A stretch of 64,000 nt of DNA. Origin: CAVVDT01 sp963747005 (GTDB taxonomy: Bacteria; Pseudomonadota; Alphaproteobacteria; Rhizobiales; Aestuariivirgaceae). The notes below the pieces were generated by a model. It did not search any database. It saw only the letters and a program-made list of their open reading frames with translations, and was not told the DNA's origin. Shown one piece after another: positions 8,557-17,072 of this stretch. Every line of letters begins with the position of its first letter. The stretch's first letter is position 1. Both the position numbers and the translations under genes were made by a program. The stretch lies in the NCBI GenBank assembly GCA_963747005.1, contig CAVVDT010000012.1, forward strand, positions 1 through 64,000, written 5' to 3'.

Positions 8557-8655
8557 CGTTTTCCCCATTGGCGTGCCTACCAGGCGGGTTGGCGTGGATC
8601 GCCGGCCAGCGCCATGCTATAGGCGGCGCCTTCGGCAAGGTGGGCATACGGCAGC

Positions 8656-9888
8656 ATGGCGTCGCGACAGCAAACGGGTCTGGGCGAATGGACGGGCTGG
8701 CGCTCGCCCTTTGCGGCCCTGGTGGTGATGACGATCGGCAGCGAAATTGCCTTCGCCACCTGGTGGACACTGGCCAAGAACTTCGCCGTCAACGCCATCG
8801 GCTTCACCGGCGTGCAGGTCGGCATCCAGGAGTCCATTCGTGAAATCCCCGGTTTCCTGGCGTTTCTGGTGGTCTATGTGCTGCTGGCGATGCGCGAGCA
8901 GACGCTGGCGTTTGCCGCCCTGGCGCTCATGGGGCTCGGCGTGGCGGTGACCGGCTGGTTTCCCTCGGCCTGGGGCTTCTATCTCACCACCTTCGTGATG
9001 TCGCTGGGCTTCCACTACTTCCAGACGATGAACCAGTCGCTGCAATTGCAGTGGCTGCCCAAGGCGACTGCGCCGCACCGGCTTGGGCGCCTCGTGTCGG
9101 CCTCCGCCCTCGCCCAGCTTGCCGCCTATGGCCTCATCTTCATCACCTGGAAGACCCTCGATCTTTCCTTCGCCACGGTGTTCGGGGTTGCCGGCACCAT
9201 CACCTTCGGGCTGGCCGCCTTCTTGTGGATCGGCTGGCCGTCGTTTCGTGCCGACACGCCGCAGCACAAGCAACTGGTGTTGCGGCGGCGCTACTGGCTC
9301 TACTACCTCCTCACCTTCATGGCAGGGGCGCGGCGGCAGATCTTCACCGTTTTCGCCAGCCTGTTGATGGTGACCCGCTTCGATTACGGGGTGCAGGATA
9401 TCGCCGCCCTCTTCCTCATCAACTGCATCTTCCACATGCTGCTGGCGCCGAAGGTGGGGGCATTGATCATGCGGTTCGGCGAACGCCGCGCCCTGATCTT
9501 CGAATATGCCGGCCTGATCGGCGTCTTCACCGCCTATGCCTTTGTCACCAACGCCATGCTCGCCGCCGGTCTCTACGTGATCGACCATGCCTTCTTTGCC
9601 CTGGCCTTCGCCATCAGCACCTATTTCCAGAAGATCGCCGATCCCGCCGACATCGCGCCGACGTCCGGCGTTTCCTTCACCATCAATCACGTGGCCGCGG
9701 TGGGTATCCCGGTGGTTTTCGGCCTGATATGGTTGTGGTCTCCAGCGATCGTGTTCCTGGCGGGGGCGGGCATGGCGGTGATTTCCCTTCTTCTGGCCTT
9801 TCTGGTACCGCGCGACCCGTGCGCCGGACAGGAGACCACCCTCGCCCGCTTCGATCTCCCAGGTCTTCGGCCGCAGGCAGCGGAATGA
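8656..9888 (+). CDS. Major facilitator superfamily transporter
   Basis: A 410-residue integral membrane protein with about twelve hydrophobic helices in two groups of six, split by a hydrophilic loop near residues 200-215 (WPSFRADTPQHKQLVLRRRY). This is the MFS layout. The N-terminal half shows TTFVMSLGFHYFQTMNQSLQ and the C-terminal half AFFALAFAISTYFQKIADPA. No substrate-defining motif is obvious, and the classic loop 2-3 signature is weak. It ends three bases before trkH, so the two are probably one operon; a link to potassium transport is not implied. Confidence 0.75.
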   Translation: MASRQQTGLGEWTGWRSPFAALVVMTIGSEIAFATWWTLAKNFAVNAIGFTGVQVGIQESIREIPGFLAFLVVYVLLAMREQTLAFAALALMGLGVAVTGWFPSAWGFYLTTFVMSLGFHYFQTMNQSLQLQWLPKATAPHRLGRLVSASALAQLAAYGLIFITWKTLDLSFATVFGVAGTITFGLAAFLWIGWPSFRADTPQHKQLVLRRRYWLYYLLTFMAGARRQIFTVFASLLMVTRFDYGVQDIAALFLINCIFHMLLAPKVGALIMRFGERRALIFEYAGLIGVFTAYAFVTNAMLAAGLYVIDHAFFALAFAISTYFQKIADPADIAPTSGVSFTINHVAAVGIPVVFGLIWLWSPAIVFLAGAGMAVISLLLAFLVPRDPCAGQETTLARFDLPGLRPQAAE

Positions 9889-9891
9889 GCG

Positions 9892-11379
9892 ATGCAGACC
9901 GCTGAGAGCGCCGGCCTTGCCCGCACCCTGGCCATCGACTACGAGAAGATCGGCCTGCCGATCGGCGTGATGGTGGCCATCCTGGGCATCACGATGCTGG
10001 TGCCCGCCGTCGTCGATCTGCAAGCCGGCAGCCCCGACTGGCGCATCTTCGTGCAGGCGGCGCTGGTGGTGACGGGCCTCGGCGCCACCCTCGCCTTGTC
10101 GTGCATGCGGCCGTTGCAGCCGCTCAGCCTGCGCGAATGCTTCGTGCTGGTGGTGGCGAGCTGGCTGGTGGTGAGCCTTGCCGGCGCCCTGCCGCTGATG
10201 CTGACCAGCAATGGCCTGAGCCTCACCGATGCCTTCTTCGAAGCCGCCTCGGCGCTCACGACTACCGGCTCGACGGTCATGTCGGGTCTCGACAAGCTGC
10301 CGCCGGGCGTCCTTGTCTGGCGTTCGATGATGCAGTGGATCGGCGGCCTCGGGATCATCGCCTTCGGCCTGCTGCTGCTGCCATTCCTCGGCATCGGCGG
10401 CCTGCAGCTCTTCCGCATCGAAAGCTCCGATACCTACGAGAAGACCGTGGCCCGCACCCAGGTGTTCGCCCGCCGGCTGGTGGCGGTCTATTTCCTCCTG
10501 ACGCTCGGTTGCACGCTTTCCTATACGGCGGCCGGCATGAGCCTGTTCGATGCCGTCAACCATGCGATGACGACCCTGTCAACGGGCGGCTTTTCCACCC
10601 ACGATGCTTCATTCGGCTATTTTCGCCAGCCGGCGATCCTGTGGTTCGCCTCGCTGTTCATGATCGCCGGCTCGCTGCCGTTCAGCCTCTATGTGCGGCT
10701 GTTCGATGCCCACCGCGCCAACCTGCTCGACGACATCCAGGTGCGCACCCTCCTCGGCGTGGTGGCGGCGATCTCGCTGACGCTGGTGGTGTGGCTGCTG
10801 ATCCGCCAGCACCTCCCGCTGGGAACCGCCATCACCCATGTGGTGTTCAACGTCACATCGATCATCACCACCACGGGCTATGCCTCCACCGATTATCTGC
10901 TATGGGGCACCCTTCCCATCGCCATGATGTTCCTGGTGACCCTGCTGGGCGGCTGCACCGGATCGACGGCGGGCGGCATCAAGATGTACCGCCTGGTGGT
11001 CTACTGGAAGATCTTTTCCCGCCTGCTGGTCGACCTTAGGTTCCCCGACGGCGTCTTTCCCATCCGCTGCGGCGACCGGCCGATCACCAAGGAGGTGATG
11101 CTGTCGACGCTGGCCTTCCTCACCCTGTTCCTCGCCACCCTGCTCGGCGCCACCCTTGCCCTCAGCCTCACCGGGCTCGACCTCGTCACCAGCCTGTCGG
11201 GTGCGGCCACCGCCTTGTGCAACGTCGGTCCCGGCCTCGGCGACATCGTGGGTCCCAGCGGCAATTTTGCGACCCTTCCTGACTTCAGCAAGTGGATCCT
11301 GGCGCTGGCGATGATCGTCGGCCGGCTGGAGATCGGCGCCGCTTACGTGGTATTCCTGCCCTCCTTCTGGCGGGTCTAG
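9892..11379 (+). CDS. trkH: TrkH-family potassium uptake protein
   Basis: A 495-residue K+ translocating subunit of the Trk/Ktr system, the usual length for TrkH. Four repeated pore loops are visible: ALTTTGSTVMSGLD near 120, TLSTGGFSTHD near 230, SIITTTGYASTDY near 325, and TALCNVGPGLGD near 440. Each centres on the Thr/Gly selectivity residues typical of the family. The protein sits in the inner membrane and normally works with the cytosolic NAD-binding gating protein TrkA, which is not in this window. It follows the MFS gene with a 3-base gap. Confidence 0.92.
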   Translation: MQTAESAGLARTLAIDYEKIGLPIGVMVAILGITMLVPAVVDLQAGSPDWRIFVQAALVVTGLGATLALSCMRPLQPLSLRECFVLVVASWLVVSLAGALPLMLTSNGLSLTDAFFEAASALTTTGSTVMSGLDKLPPGVLVWRSMMQWIGGLGIIAFGLLLLPFLGIGGLQLFRIESSDTYEKTVARTQVFARRLVAVYFLLTLGCTLSYTAAGMSLFDAVNHAMTTLSTGGFSTHDASFGYFRQPAILWFASLFMIAGSLPFSLYVRLFDAHRANLLDDIQVRTLLGVVAAISLTLVVWLLIRQHLPLGTAITHVVFNVTSIITTTGYASTDYLLWGTLPIAMMFLVTLLGGCTGSTAGGIKMYRLVVYWKIFSRLLVDLRFPDGVFPIRCGDRPITKEVMLSTLAFLTLFLATLLGATLALSLTGLDLVTSLSGAATALCNVGPGLGDIVGPSGNFATLPDFSKWILALAMIVGRLEIGAAYVVFLPSFWRV

Positions 11380-11405
11380 GACCTGTCGGGCAGCAGGCTC
11401 GTGCG

Positions 11406-11426
11406 TTTGGATCGAATCGATCCAAA
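11406..11426. promoter_or_regulatory. Perfect 10-1-10 palindrome downstream of trkH
   Basis: The arms TTTGGATCGA and TCGATCCAAA flank a single A and are exact inverse complements. No T-run follows, so a Rho-independent terminator is less likely than a dimer-binding operator. It lies 27 bases after trkH and about 210 bases before the next start. Confidence 0.4.
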
Positions 11427-11535
11427 GTCATCCTGATCCGGGGTCGCCCCCCTGAGCCTGCCTGCCGCCCATCGTTTCGACCGTGTCTGAATTGCCACGA
11501 TTGATTCGAAACTTGCATGCTTACGCAACGTTCGA

Positions 11536-11550
11536 TTGACTTTAAGTCAA
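11536..11550 (+). promoter_or_regulatory. Inverted repeat TTGACTT-T-AAGTCAA, possible operator/promoter
   Basis: A perfect 7-1-7 inverted repeat about 85 bases upstream of the outer-membrane protein gene. TTGACT inside it could serve as a -35 element. The half-sites resemble those of CRP/FNR proteins (TTGA..TCAA) but the spacing is 7 rather than 6 bases, so the cognate regulator is uncertain. Confidence 0.4.
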
Positions 11551-11633
11551 ATTCGCTCCTAGCCTCGCTTTCGAAAGCTCAACAACAAGAAAAGACGTGG
11601 CAATCGGCTGGTTGGATCGGGGGGCAGGCGAAC

Positions 11634-13190
11634 ATGGGCACGGCGGCGTACCGGTCACGATGTGGCATGAAAAGCTGGCTGCTGGCCTGCCTTGCCGTCC
11701 TTGCCGCCTTCGCGGTCCCCGATCTTGCCAGGGCCGACCGCCAGACGTCGGAATATCAAAGGTTGTACGGGCAAGCCGCCATCAACGTCCTGCGCCGCTA
11801 CCGTCCTGACTATGCCGACCGGCTCGAAAGGCAACTTGCCCGGGTGGAACAGGAAATCGAGAGCCGCCCCGACCTTACCGAGGACCAAAAGCAGGAAGCC
11901 CGCGCCCGCGTCATCCAGCGTGTGCTCGACAGAGCGACGACAGATATCCGCATTGCCGATCAGCAGGGCAGCGACGAGCAGAAGGACAACGCCATCAAAG
12001 TCGGCCGGCTCCTGTATGATTTCAAGACCGCCTATCTGGGCCACATCGTATCGGGTCAGGGAGTTCGAGGGCCCGACGGTGGACCACTCCTCCGCCCTAC
12101 CGACGTGGTAGAGGAATACGAGCGACTGTGGCGGGAGGCCGAAGCGGAGCGCGAGCGCGCCCGAGAGGCCGAACAGCAACGCCGGCAGGGCGCCGAGAAT
12201 CGGCCCCCCGATCAGCATTCGTCACTGCCGACGCCACCCAACGCCAACTTCTATGCCATCGGCCAGATCGGTCATGGCGACGGCCCGCAGATGCCGTTTC
12301 TCGCCCTGGAGCAGCTTGGCAATCTCCATCTCGGCGCCGTCAAGTTCCAGCCCCGGGGCACCTCGACGGGGTTTCGCGCCGGCGGTCGGGTGAAGATCGC
12401 CGACAACGCCGGCGCCCGTCCCGTGGACCGGGTGTTCTTCAGCTATAACATCTTCCACAACAGTGTCGGCGACAACCAGTCGCTCGGCATGCTCGACACC
12501 AACGGCGCCGGCCTCGGCATCCCCGGCACCGGCGATCCGCTGTCCAGTTTCCCGGCCGGCATCTTCCTGCCCAACGCCGGCGGCCTGAACAACGTCCAGA
12601 ATATTGTCGGACGCCTAGACTTCAACAATACCGGCGGCGGCCTTGCCATCGGCACCACCCTTGTCGATGGTCCGGTGGTGGTTTCGCCCTTCCTTGGCGT
12701 CGATTTCGCCAACCTCAGCCAGACGACCCGCCTGAGCGGTTCTGTTCCCGGCTTCAATCTCGACTTTTCCTATCGCACCAGCACCAGTTCGTTGCAGGTA
12801 TCGCCCAACATCGGCGCCTTCATCACCGTGCCGCTGATCAACGGTCATGGGGCCGGCCCGCAAATCGACCTGAACATCATCCCGCGGGTCTTCGTCGACA
12901 CGGTGATGTTCAACGGCAGCGACCGGTTGAACCTCTCCGGCATCGTGACCGACATGCAGAAGGTCAATCTTGGCGGATCCGACAGCAACGTCGGTTTTGC
13001 GGTGAACGTCGATGTGGTGGCAAGGAACCTGTTCGATCTGCCTGTTGACGTCAAGGTGGGCGGCTTCGTCCAGAACCGCCAGATCGTTACCTCCATCAAA
13101 CGCACCGGCGAGTTGAACGACCAGAGCAAGGCGATCGCCAAGGGCTTCTTCAACGCCGGCTTCAACTTCGGAGTGCGGGTCCACTTCTGA
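11634..13190 (+). CDS. Predicted outer-membrane beta-barrel protein with coiled-coil N-terminus
   Basis: A protein of about 518 residues that I cannot assign to a named family. From the ATG at 11634 a signal peptide runs through SWLLACLAVLAAFAVPDLARA; an ATG at 11667 would also work. The first 200 residues are highly charged and helical (LARVEQEIESRPDLTEDQKQ; EEYERLWREAEAERERAREA) and look like a periplasmic coiled coil. From about residue 215 the chain alternates short polar and hydrophobic strands with Gly/Asn-rich turns (GGGLAIGTTLVDGPVVVSPF, FNLDFSYRTSTSSLQV) and ends in FGVRVHF. A terminal Phe is the usual signal for BAM-assembled barrels. Upstream palindromes suggest specific regulation. 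Confidence 0.6.
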   Translation: MGTAAYRSRCGMKSWLLACLAVLAAFAVPDLARADRQTSEYQRLYGQAAINVLRRYRPDYADRLERQLARVEQEIESRPDLTEDQKQEARARVIQRVLDRATTDIRIADQQGSDEQKDNAIKVGRLLYDFKTAYLGHIVSGQGVRGPDGGPLLRPTDVVEEYERLWREAEAERERAREAEQQRRQGAENRPPDQHSSLPTPPNANFYAIGQIGHGDGPQMPFLALEQLGNLHLGAVKFQPRGTSTGFRAGGRVKIADNAGARPVDRVFFSYNIFHNSVGDNQSLGMLDTNGAGLGIPGTGDPLSSFPAGIFLPNAGGLNNVQNIVGRLDFNNTGGGLAIGTTLVDGPVVVSPFLGVDFANLSQTTRLSGSVPGFNLDFSYRTSTSSLQVSPNIGAFITVPLINGHGAGPQIDLNIIPRVFVDTVMFNGSDRLNLSGIVTDMQKVNLGGSDSNVGFAVNVDVVARNLFDLPVDVKVGGFVQNRQIVTSIKRTGELNDQSKAIAKGFFNAGFNFGVRVHF

Positions 13191-13313
13191 GGTTTTTGGG
13201 CCAGTCCCCGGCCCTCTGCCGCTGATCGGTCGTGGATTGCCGTTTCGACATTGGCGGCATGAGCGTGGATGGATAGACTGTGACGCAACCCATCCACCGG
13301 AGGCAGCGCCACC

Positions 13314-15377
13314 ATGGCGACAACCACCCTCATCCGTTCCAGCGACCCGCTGCTGCAACCGTATCAGTTGAAGCATCTCACCCTTCGCAACCGTCTCATG
13401 TCGACGGCGCACGAGCCGAATTACCATGAGGACGGCCTGCCGAAGGAGCGCTACCGGCTCTATCACGTGGAAAAGGCCAAGGGCGGCATCGCACTCACCA
13501 TGACCGCCGGCTCGGCCATCGTTTCGCGCGATTCGGCCCCCGCCTTCGGCAACCTGCATGCCTACCGCGACGACATCGTGCCGTGGCTGCGACAGCTCAC
13601 CGATGAATGTCACGAGCATGGCTCGGCGGTGATGATCCAGTTGACCCATCTCGGCCGCCGTACCAACTGGAACAAGGCCGACTGGCTCCCCGTCCTGGCG
13701 CCGAGCCCGGTGCGCGAGCCCGCCCATCGCGCCATTCCCAAGACCATGGAGGACTGGGACATCGAGCGCATCGTCGCGGACTACGCCTCGGCCGCCCAGC
13801 GCATGCACGAAGCCGGCCTCGATGGCTTCGAGTTCGAATGCTACGGCCATCTCATGGACCAGTTCTGGTCGCCGGCCACCAACCACCGCGACGATGAGTG
13901 GAACGGTTCGCTCGACAACCGCCTGCGCTTCACCTTCCTCGTCCTCGACGCGGTGCGAAAGGCAGTGGGGCCGGATTTCATCGTCGGTTGCCGGCTGGTC
14001 GCCGACGAGGATTGGGAAAAGGGCCTCAGCCGCGAAGAGGGCGTGGAAATCTGCCGTCGCCTCATCGCCACCGGCCAGGTGGACTTCCTCAACGTCATCC
14101 GTGGCCACATCGACCACGACACCGCCCTGTCGCGGGTCATTCCGGTGACCGGCATGCGCTCGGCACCGCATCTGGACTTTGCCGGCGAAGTGCGTTCGGA
14201 AACCAAATTCCCGGTGTTCCATGCCGCCCGCATCAACGATGTCGCGACCGCCCGCCACGCCATCGCGGAAGGAAAGCTCGACATGGTGGGCATGACTCGG
14301 GCCCATATCGCCGATCCGCATATCGGCAGGAAGGTGGCCGAGGGCCGCGAGGACGAGGTGCGCCCTTGCGTCGGCGCCACCTATTGCCTCGACCGCATCT
14401 ACGAGGGCCACGAGGCCTTGTGCATCCACAATCCGGCGACCGGCCGCGAGGCCACCATGCCGCACGTCATCGCCCGTTCCGATGGCCCGCGAAGGAAGAT
14501 CGTCATCGTCGGCGCCGGTCCCGGCGGGCTCGAAGCGGCACGGGTGGCGGGCGAGCGCGGCCACGACGTCACCGTCTTCGAGGCGGCGCCGCAGGCCGGC
14601 GGGCAGGTGCGTCTCGCCACGCGGGTCAAGCGCCGCGCCGAGATCATCGGCCTCGTCGACTGGCGTGTCGGCCAGTGCGAGCGCCTCGGCATCGACATGC
14701 GCTTCAACACGCTGGCGGGACCGGACGACGTCCTCAGCCTCGATCCCGACATCGTCATCGTCGCCACCGGCGGCCTGCCGGACGGATTTGCCATCGAGGA
14801 AGGTGCCGATCTGGCGGTTTCGAGCTGGGACATCCTTTCCGGCGACGTCAAGCCCGCCGACAACGTGCTGCTGTTCGACGACAACGGCGCCCATCCGGGC
14901 CTCGCCGCGGCCGAAGCGCTGGTCGATGCCGGCAGCCATCTCGAACTGGTGACGCCGGAGCGTTTCTTTTCCCCCGACATGGGCGGGCTCAACCTGGTGC
15001 CCTACGTGGCCAAGCTGCACAAGAGCGGCACCCGCATCACCACCATGACGCGGGTGCGGGCGATTTCGCGCGAGGGCAACCGGCTGCGCGCCGTCCTGTG
15101 GAGCCCCTATACCGAGGCGGATTGCGACGAACGCCTTGTCGACCAGGTGGTGGTGGAGCAGGCGACCCTGCCGCTCGACGACCTCTATTTCGAACTGAAG
15201 CCGCAATCGCTCAACCTCGGCGAAGTCGATTACGAGGCTCTTGTCGCCGGCCGTTCGCAGGAGGTCGTCCGCAACCCGGACGGCCAATTCCGCCTCTACC
15301 GCATCGGCGATGCCGTCGCCGCGCGCAACATCCACGCCGCCATCTACGACGCCCTCAGGCTGGTCAAGGATTTCTGA
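13314..15377 (+). CDS. OYE-type FMN/4Fe-4S/FAD oxidoreductase, N-methylproline or dimethylglycine demethylase-like
   Basis: A 687-residue multidomain flavoprotein of the trimethylamine dehydrogenase / 2,4-dienoyl-CoA reductase family. Residues 1-360 are an FMN-binding TIM barrel of the old-yellow-enzyme type; a short cysteine segment follows (CVGATYC near 352, then a Cys eleven residues later in EALC); after that comes a pyridine nucleotide-disulfide reductase-like FAD/NAD domain with IVIVGAGPGGLEAARVAGER. The spacing and the text around ATGREATMPH resemble N-methylproline/stachydrine and dimethylglycine demethylases more than FadH. The usual CxxCxxC cluster motif has Ala at the second position, leaving three Cys. 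It is monocistronic. The exact substrate is inferred. Confidence 0.8.
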   Translation: MATTTLIRSSDPLLQPYQLKHLTLRNRLMSTAHEPNYHEDGLPKERYRLYHVEKAKGGIALTMTAGSAIVSRDSAPAFGNLHAYRDDIVPWLRQLTDECHEHGSAVMIQLTHLGRRTNWNKADWLPVLAPSPVREPAHRAIPKTMEDWDIERIVADYASAAQRMHEAGLDGFEFECYGHLMDQFWSPATNHRDDEWNGSLDNRLRFTFLVLDAVRKAVGPDFIVGCRLVADEDWEKGLSREEGVEICRRLIATGQVDFLNVIRGHIDHDTALSRVIPVTGMRSAPHLDFAGEVRSETKFPVFHAARINDVATARHAIAEGKLDMVGMTRAHIADPHIGRKVAEGREDEVRPCVGATYCLDRIYEGHEALCIHNPATGREATMPHVIARSDGPRRKIVIVGAGPGGLEAARVAGERGHDVTVFEAAPQAGGQVRLATRVKRRAEIIGLVDWRVGQCERLGIDMRFNTLAGPDDVLSLDPDIVIVATGGLPDGFAIEEGADLAVSSWDILSGDVKPADNVLLFDDNGAHPGLAAAEALVDAGSHLELVTPERFFSPDMGGLNLVPYVAKLHKSGTRITTMTRVRAISREGNRLRAVLWSPYTEADCDERLVDQVVVEQATLPLDDLYFELKPQSLNLGEVDYEALVAGRSQEVVRNPDGQFRLYRIGDAVAARNIHAAIYDALRLVKDF

Positions 15378-15406
15378 GGCAAGCGCGGCTACAGGGCCCA
15401 CCACCT

Positions 15407-15440
15407 CGTCACCCCGTAGCTTGGCCGAGGGGCCCATTGC
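15407..15440. repeat. REP-like intergenic element (CGTCACCCC family)
   Basis: CGTCACCCCGTAGCTTGGCC followed by GAGGGGCCCATT, sharing its left half with the elements at 25856 and 44197. It lies between the demethylase-like gene and metAA. Confidence 0.5.
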
Positions 15441-15555
15441 GCCGGCCTCAAACCTCTGGCGGGATCGAGCCTCCCCTCGCCTTGCGCCGGACCCGTGGCA
15501 CCCTTAAATAGCCACTGTTCTTTTTTGCGAACGCCAACCCCAAAAGGCCCGCCCC

Positions 15556-16476
15556 ATGCCGATCAAGATTCCCGACGACCTGCCGGCCCGCGCCGTCCTG
15601 GAGCGCGAGGGGGTGATGGTGCTGGGCGAGGACGCGGCGGTACGCCAGGACATCCGCCCACTACATATCGGCCTGCTCAATCTCATGCCCAACAAGGCGC
15701 GCACCGAGACCCAGTTCGCCCGGCTGACCGGCGCCACGCCCCTGCAGGTCGAACTGACGCTCATCAAGATGACCGGCCACACCCCGAAGAACACCTCGGC
15801 CGACCACATGATCGCCTTTTATCGCGACTGGCAGGCGGTGCGCGATCAAAAGTTCGACGGCTTCATCATCACCGGCGCACCCATCGAACTGCTGGAATTC
15901 GAGGAGGTCACCTACTGGGACGAACTGAGAGAAGTCTTCGCCTGGACCCAGACCAACGTCCATTCCACCATGTGCGTCTGCTGGGGGGCGCAGGCCGCGC
16001 TGCATTATCACTACGGCGTGCCCAAGCATGCGCTGCCGAAAAAGGCCTTCGGGGTCTACCGGCACCGCAATCTGAAGGCTACGTCGCCTTTCCTGCGCGG
16101 GTTTTCCGATGACTTCTCCATCCCCGTGTCGCGGTGGACCGAGGTGCGCCGCGCCGACCTGCCGCAAGGCATTGACGGTTTCGAGGTGCTGATGGAATCG
16201 GAAGAAGCCGGCCTCTGCCTCATCGACGACCGCCCGCACCGCTCGCTGTTGATGTTCAACCACATCGAATATGATTCAACCTCACTGGGCGAGGAGTACC
16301 ACCGCGATTCGTCGGCCGGCAAAGCCATCGATCTGCCGGCCAACTATTTCCCCGACGACAATCCGGCAGCGCCCCCTGAGAACCGCTGGCGCAGCCATGC
16401 CCACCTGCTGTTCGGCAACTGGATCAACGAGGTCTACCAGACCACCCCCTTCGATGCGGCAAAGATCGGAACGTGA
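15556..16476 (+). CDS. metAA: Homoserine O-acyltransferase, MetA fold (probably acetyl-CoA specific)
   Basis: A 306-residue cytosolic enzyme that activates homoserine for methionine synthesis. It has the MetA-type glutamine-amidotransferase-like fold: catalytic Cys142 in MCVCWGAQAALH, and His236 and Glu238 in MFNHIEYD. Residue 111 is Glu (TGAPIELLEFEEV); in characterised MetA-fold enzymes Glu at this position selects acetyl-CoA, whereas Gly selects succinyl-CoA. O-acetylhomoserine is therefore the likely product. It is followed 3 bases later by a sixA-like gene. No SAM riboswitch was confidently found in the 177-base leader, which does contain GTTCTTTTTTGCGAAC at 15519-15534. Confidence 0.9.
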   Translation: MPIKIPDDLPARAVLEREGVMVLGEDAAVRQDIRPLHIGLLNLMPNKARTETQFARLTGATPLQVELTLIKMTGHTPKNTSADHMIAFYRDWQAVRDQKFDGFIITGAPIELLEFEEVTYWDELREVFAWTQTNVHSTMCVCWGAQAALHYHYGVPKHALPKKAFGVYRHRNLKATSPFLRGFSDDFSIPVSRWTEVRRADLPQGIDGFEVLMESEEAGLCLIDDRPHRSLLMFNHIEYDSTSLGEEYHRDSSAGKAIDLPANYFPDDNPAAPPENRWRSHAHLLFGNWINEVYQTTPFDAAKIGT

Positions 16477-16479
16477 GCG

Positions 16480-17013
16480 ATGCTGCGGCTCCTCCTGTTG
16501 CGCCACGCCAAGTCCGACTGGAGCGATCCGGCCTCCGGCGATCACGACCGCCCTTTGGGTCCGCGCGGCCTGAAGGCCGCTCCGTCGGTGGCTGCCGTCA
16601 TGCAGCGCAAGGGCTTCATTCCCGCTCAGGTCCTCACCTCGACCGCCCGGCGGGCCCGCGAGACCACCCGCCTGGTGCTGGCCGGGCTGCCGGGCGGCAA
16701 GGATATCGCCGTCACGCCGCTTCGGGCACTCTATGACTTCGGTTCGGGCCGCGAGGTGGCCGCCGCCATCGCCGCCCATGGCGGCAACGCCTCGCCGCTC
16801 ATGGTGGTCGGCCACAATCCGGCCTTTCACGGGCTCGCCCTGAGACTTGCATCGAGCGGCGCCACACCCGACATGGAGGAACTGAAGCGCAAATTCCCCA
16901 CCTGCGCTTTGGCCGTCATCGATCTGCCGATCGATCGATGGAGCGATCTGCCCGGCGCCACCGGCAGGCTTTTCGCCTTCATCCGTCCCAAGGCGATAAA
17001 CAACGGCGATTGA
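16480..17013 (+). CDS. sixA: SixA-like phosphohistidine phosphatase
   Basis: A 177-residue histidine phosphatase of branch 1. The N-terminal LLLLRHAKSDW carries the RHG-type catalytic motif (Arg8, His9), TSTARRARETT supplies the second Arg cluster, and VVGHNPAFHGLAL holds the second catalytic His. SixA removes phosphate from histidine-containing phosphotransfer domains. Alphaproteobacterial members sit in varied contexts and their targets are mostly untested. The start is 3 bases after the metAA stop, so the pair may be co-transcribed without a known functional link. Confidence 0.8.
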   Translation: MLRLLLLRHAKSDWSDPASGDHDRPLGPRGLKAAPSVAAVMQRKGFIPAQVLTSTARRARETTRLVLAGLPGGKDIAVTPLRALYDFGSGREVAAAIAAHGGNASPLMVVGHNPAFHGLALRLASSGATPDMEELKRKFPTCALAVIDLPIDRWSDLPGATGRLFAFIRPKAINNGD

Positions 17014-17072
17014 GGAGCTTGCCGCGTTTTGCTGAAGCACATTGCGTGCCATAAGGGCCGCCGGCCCGCGCC

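Noticed and set aside
15378..15555. SAM-II or other methionine riboswitch before metAA
   Set aside because: The leader lacks a recognisable SAM-II core; only a short GTTC...GAAC inverted repeat and a REP-like unit were seen.
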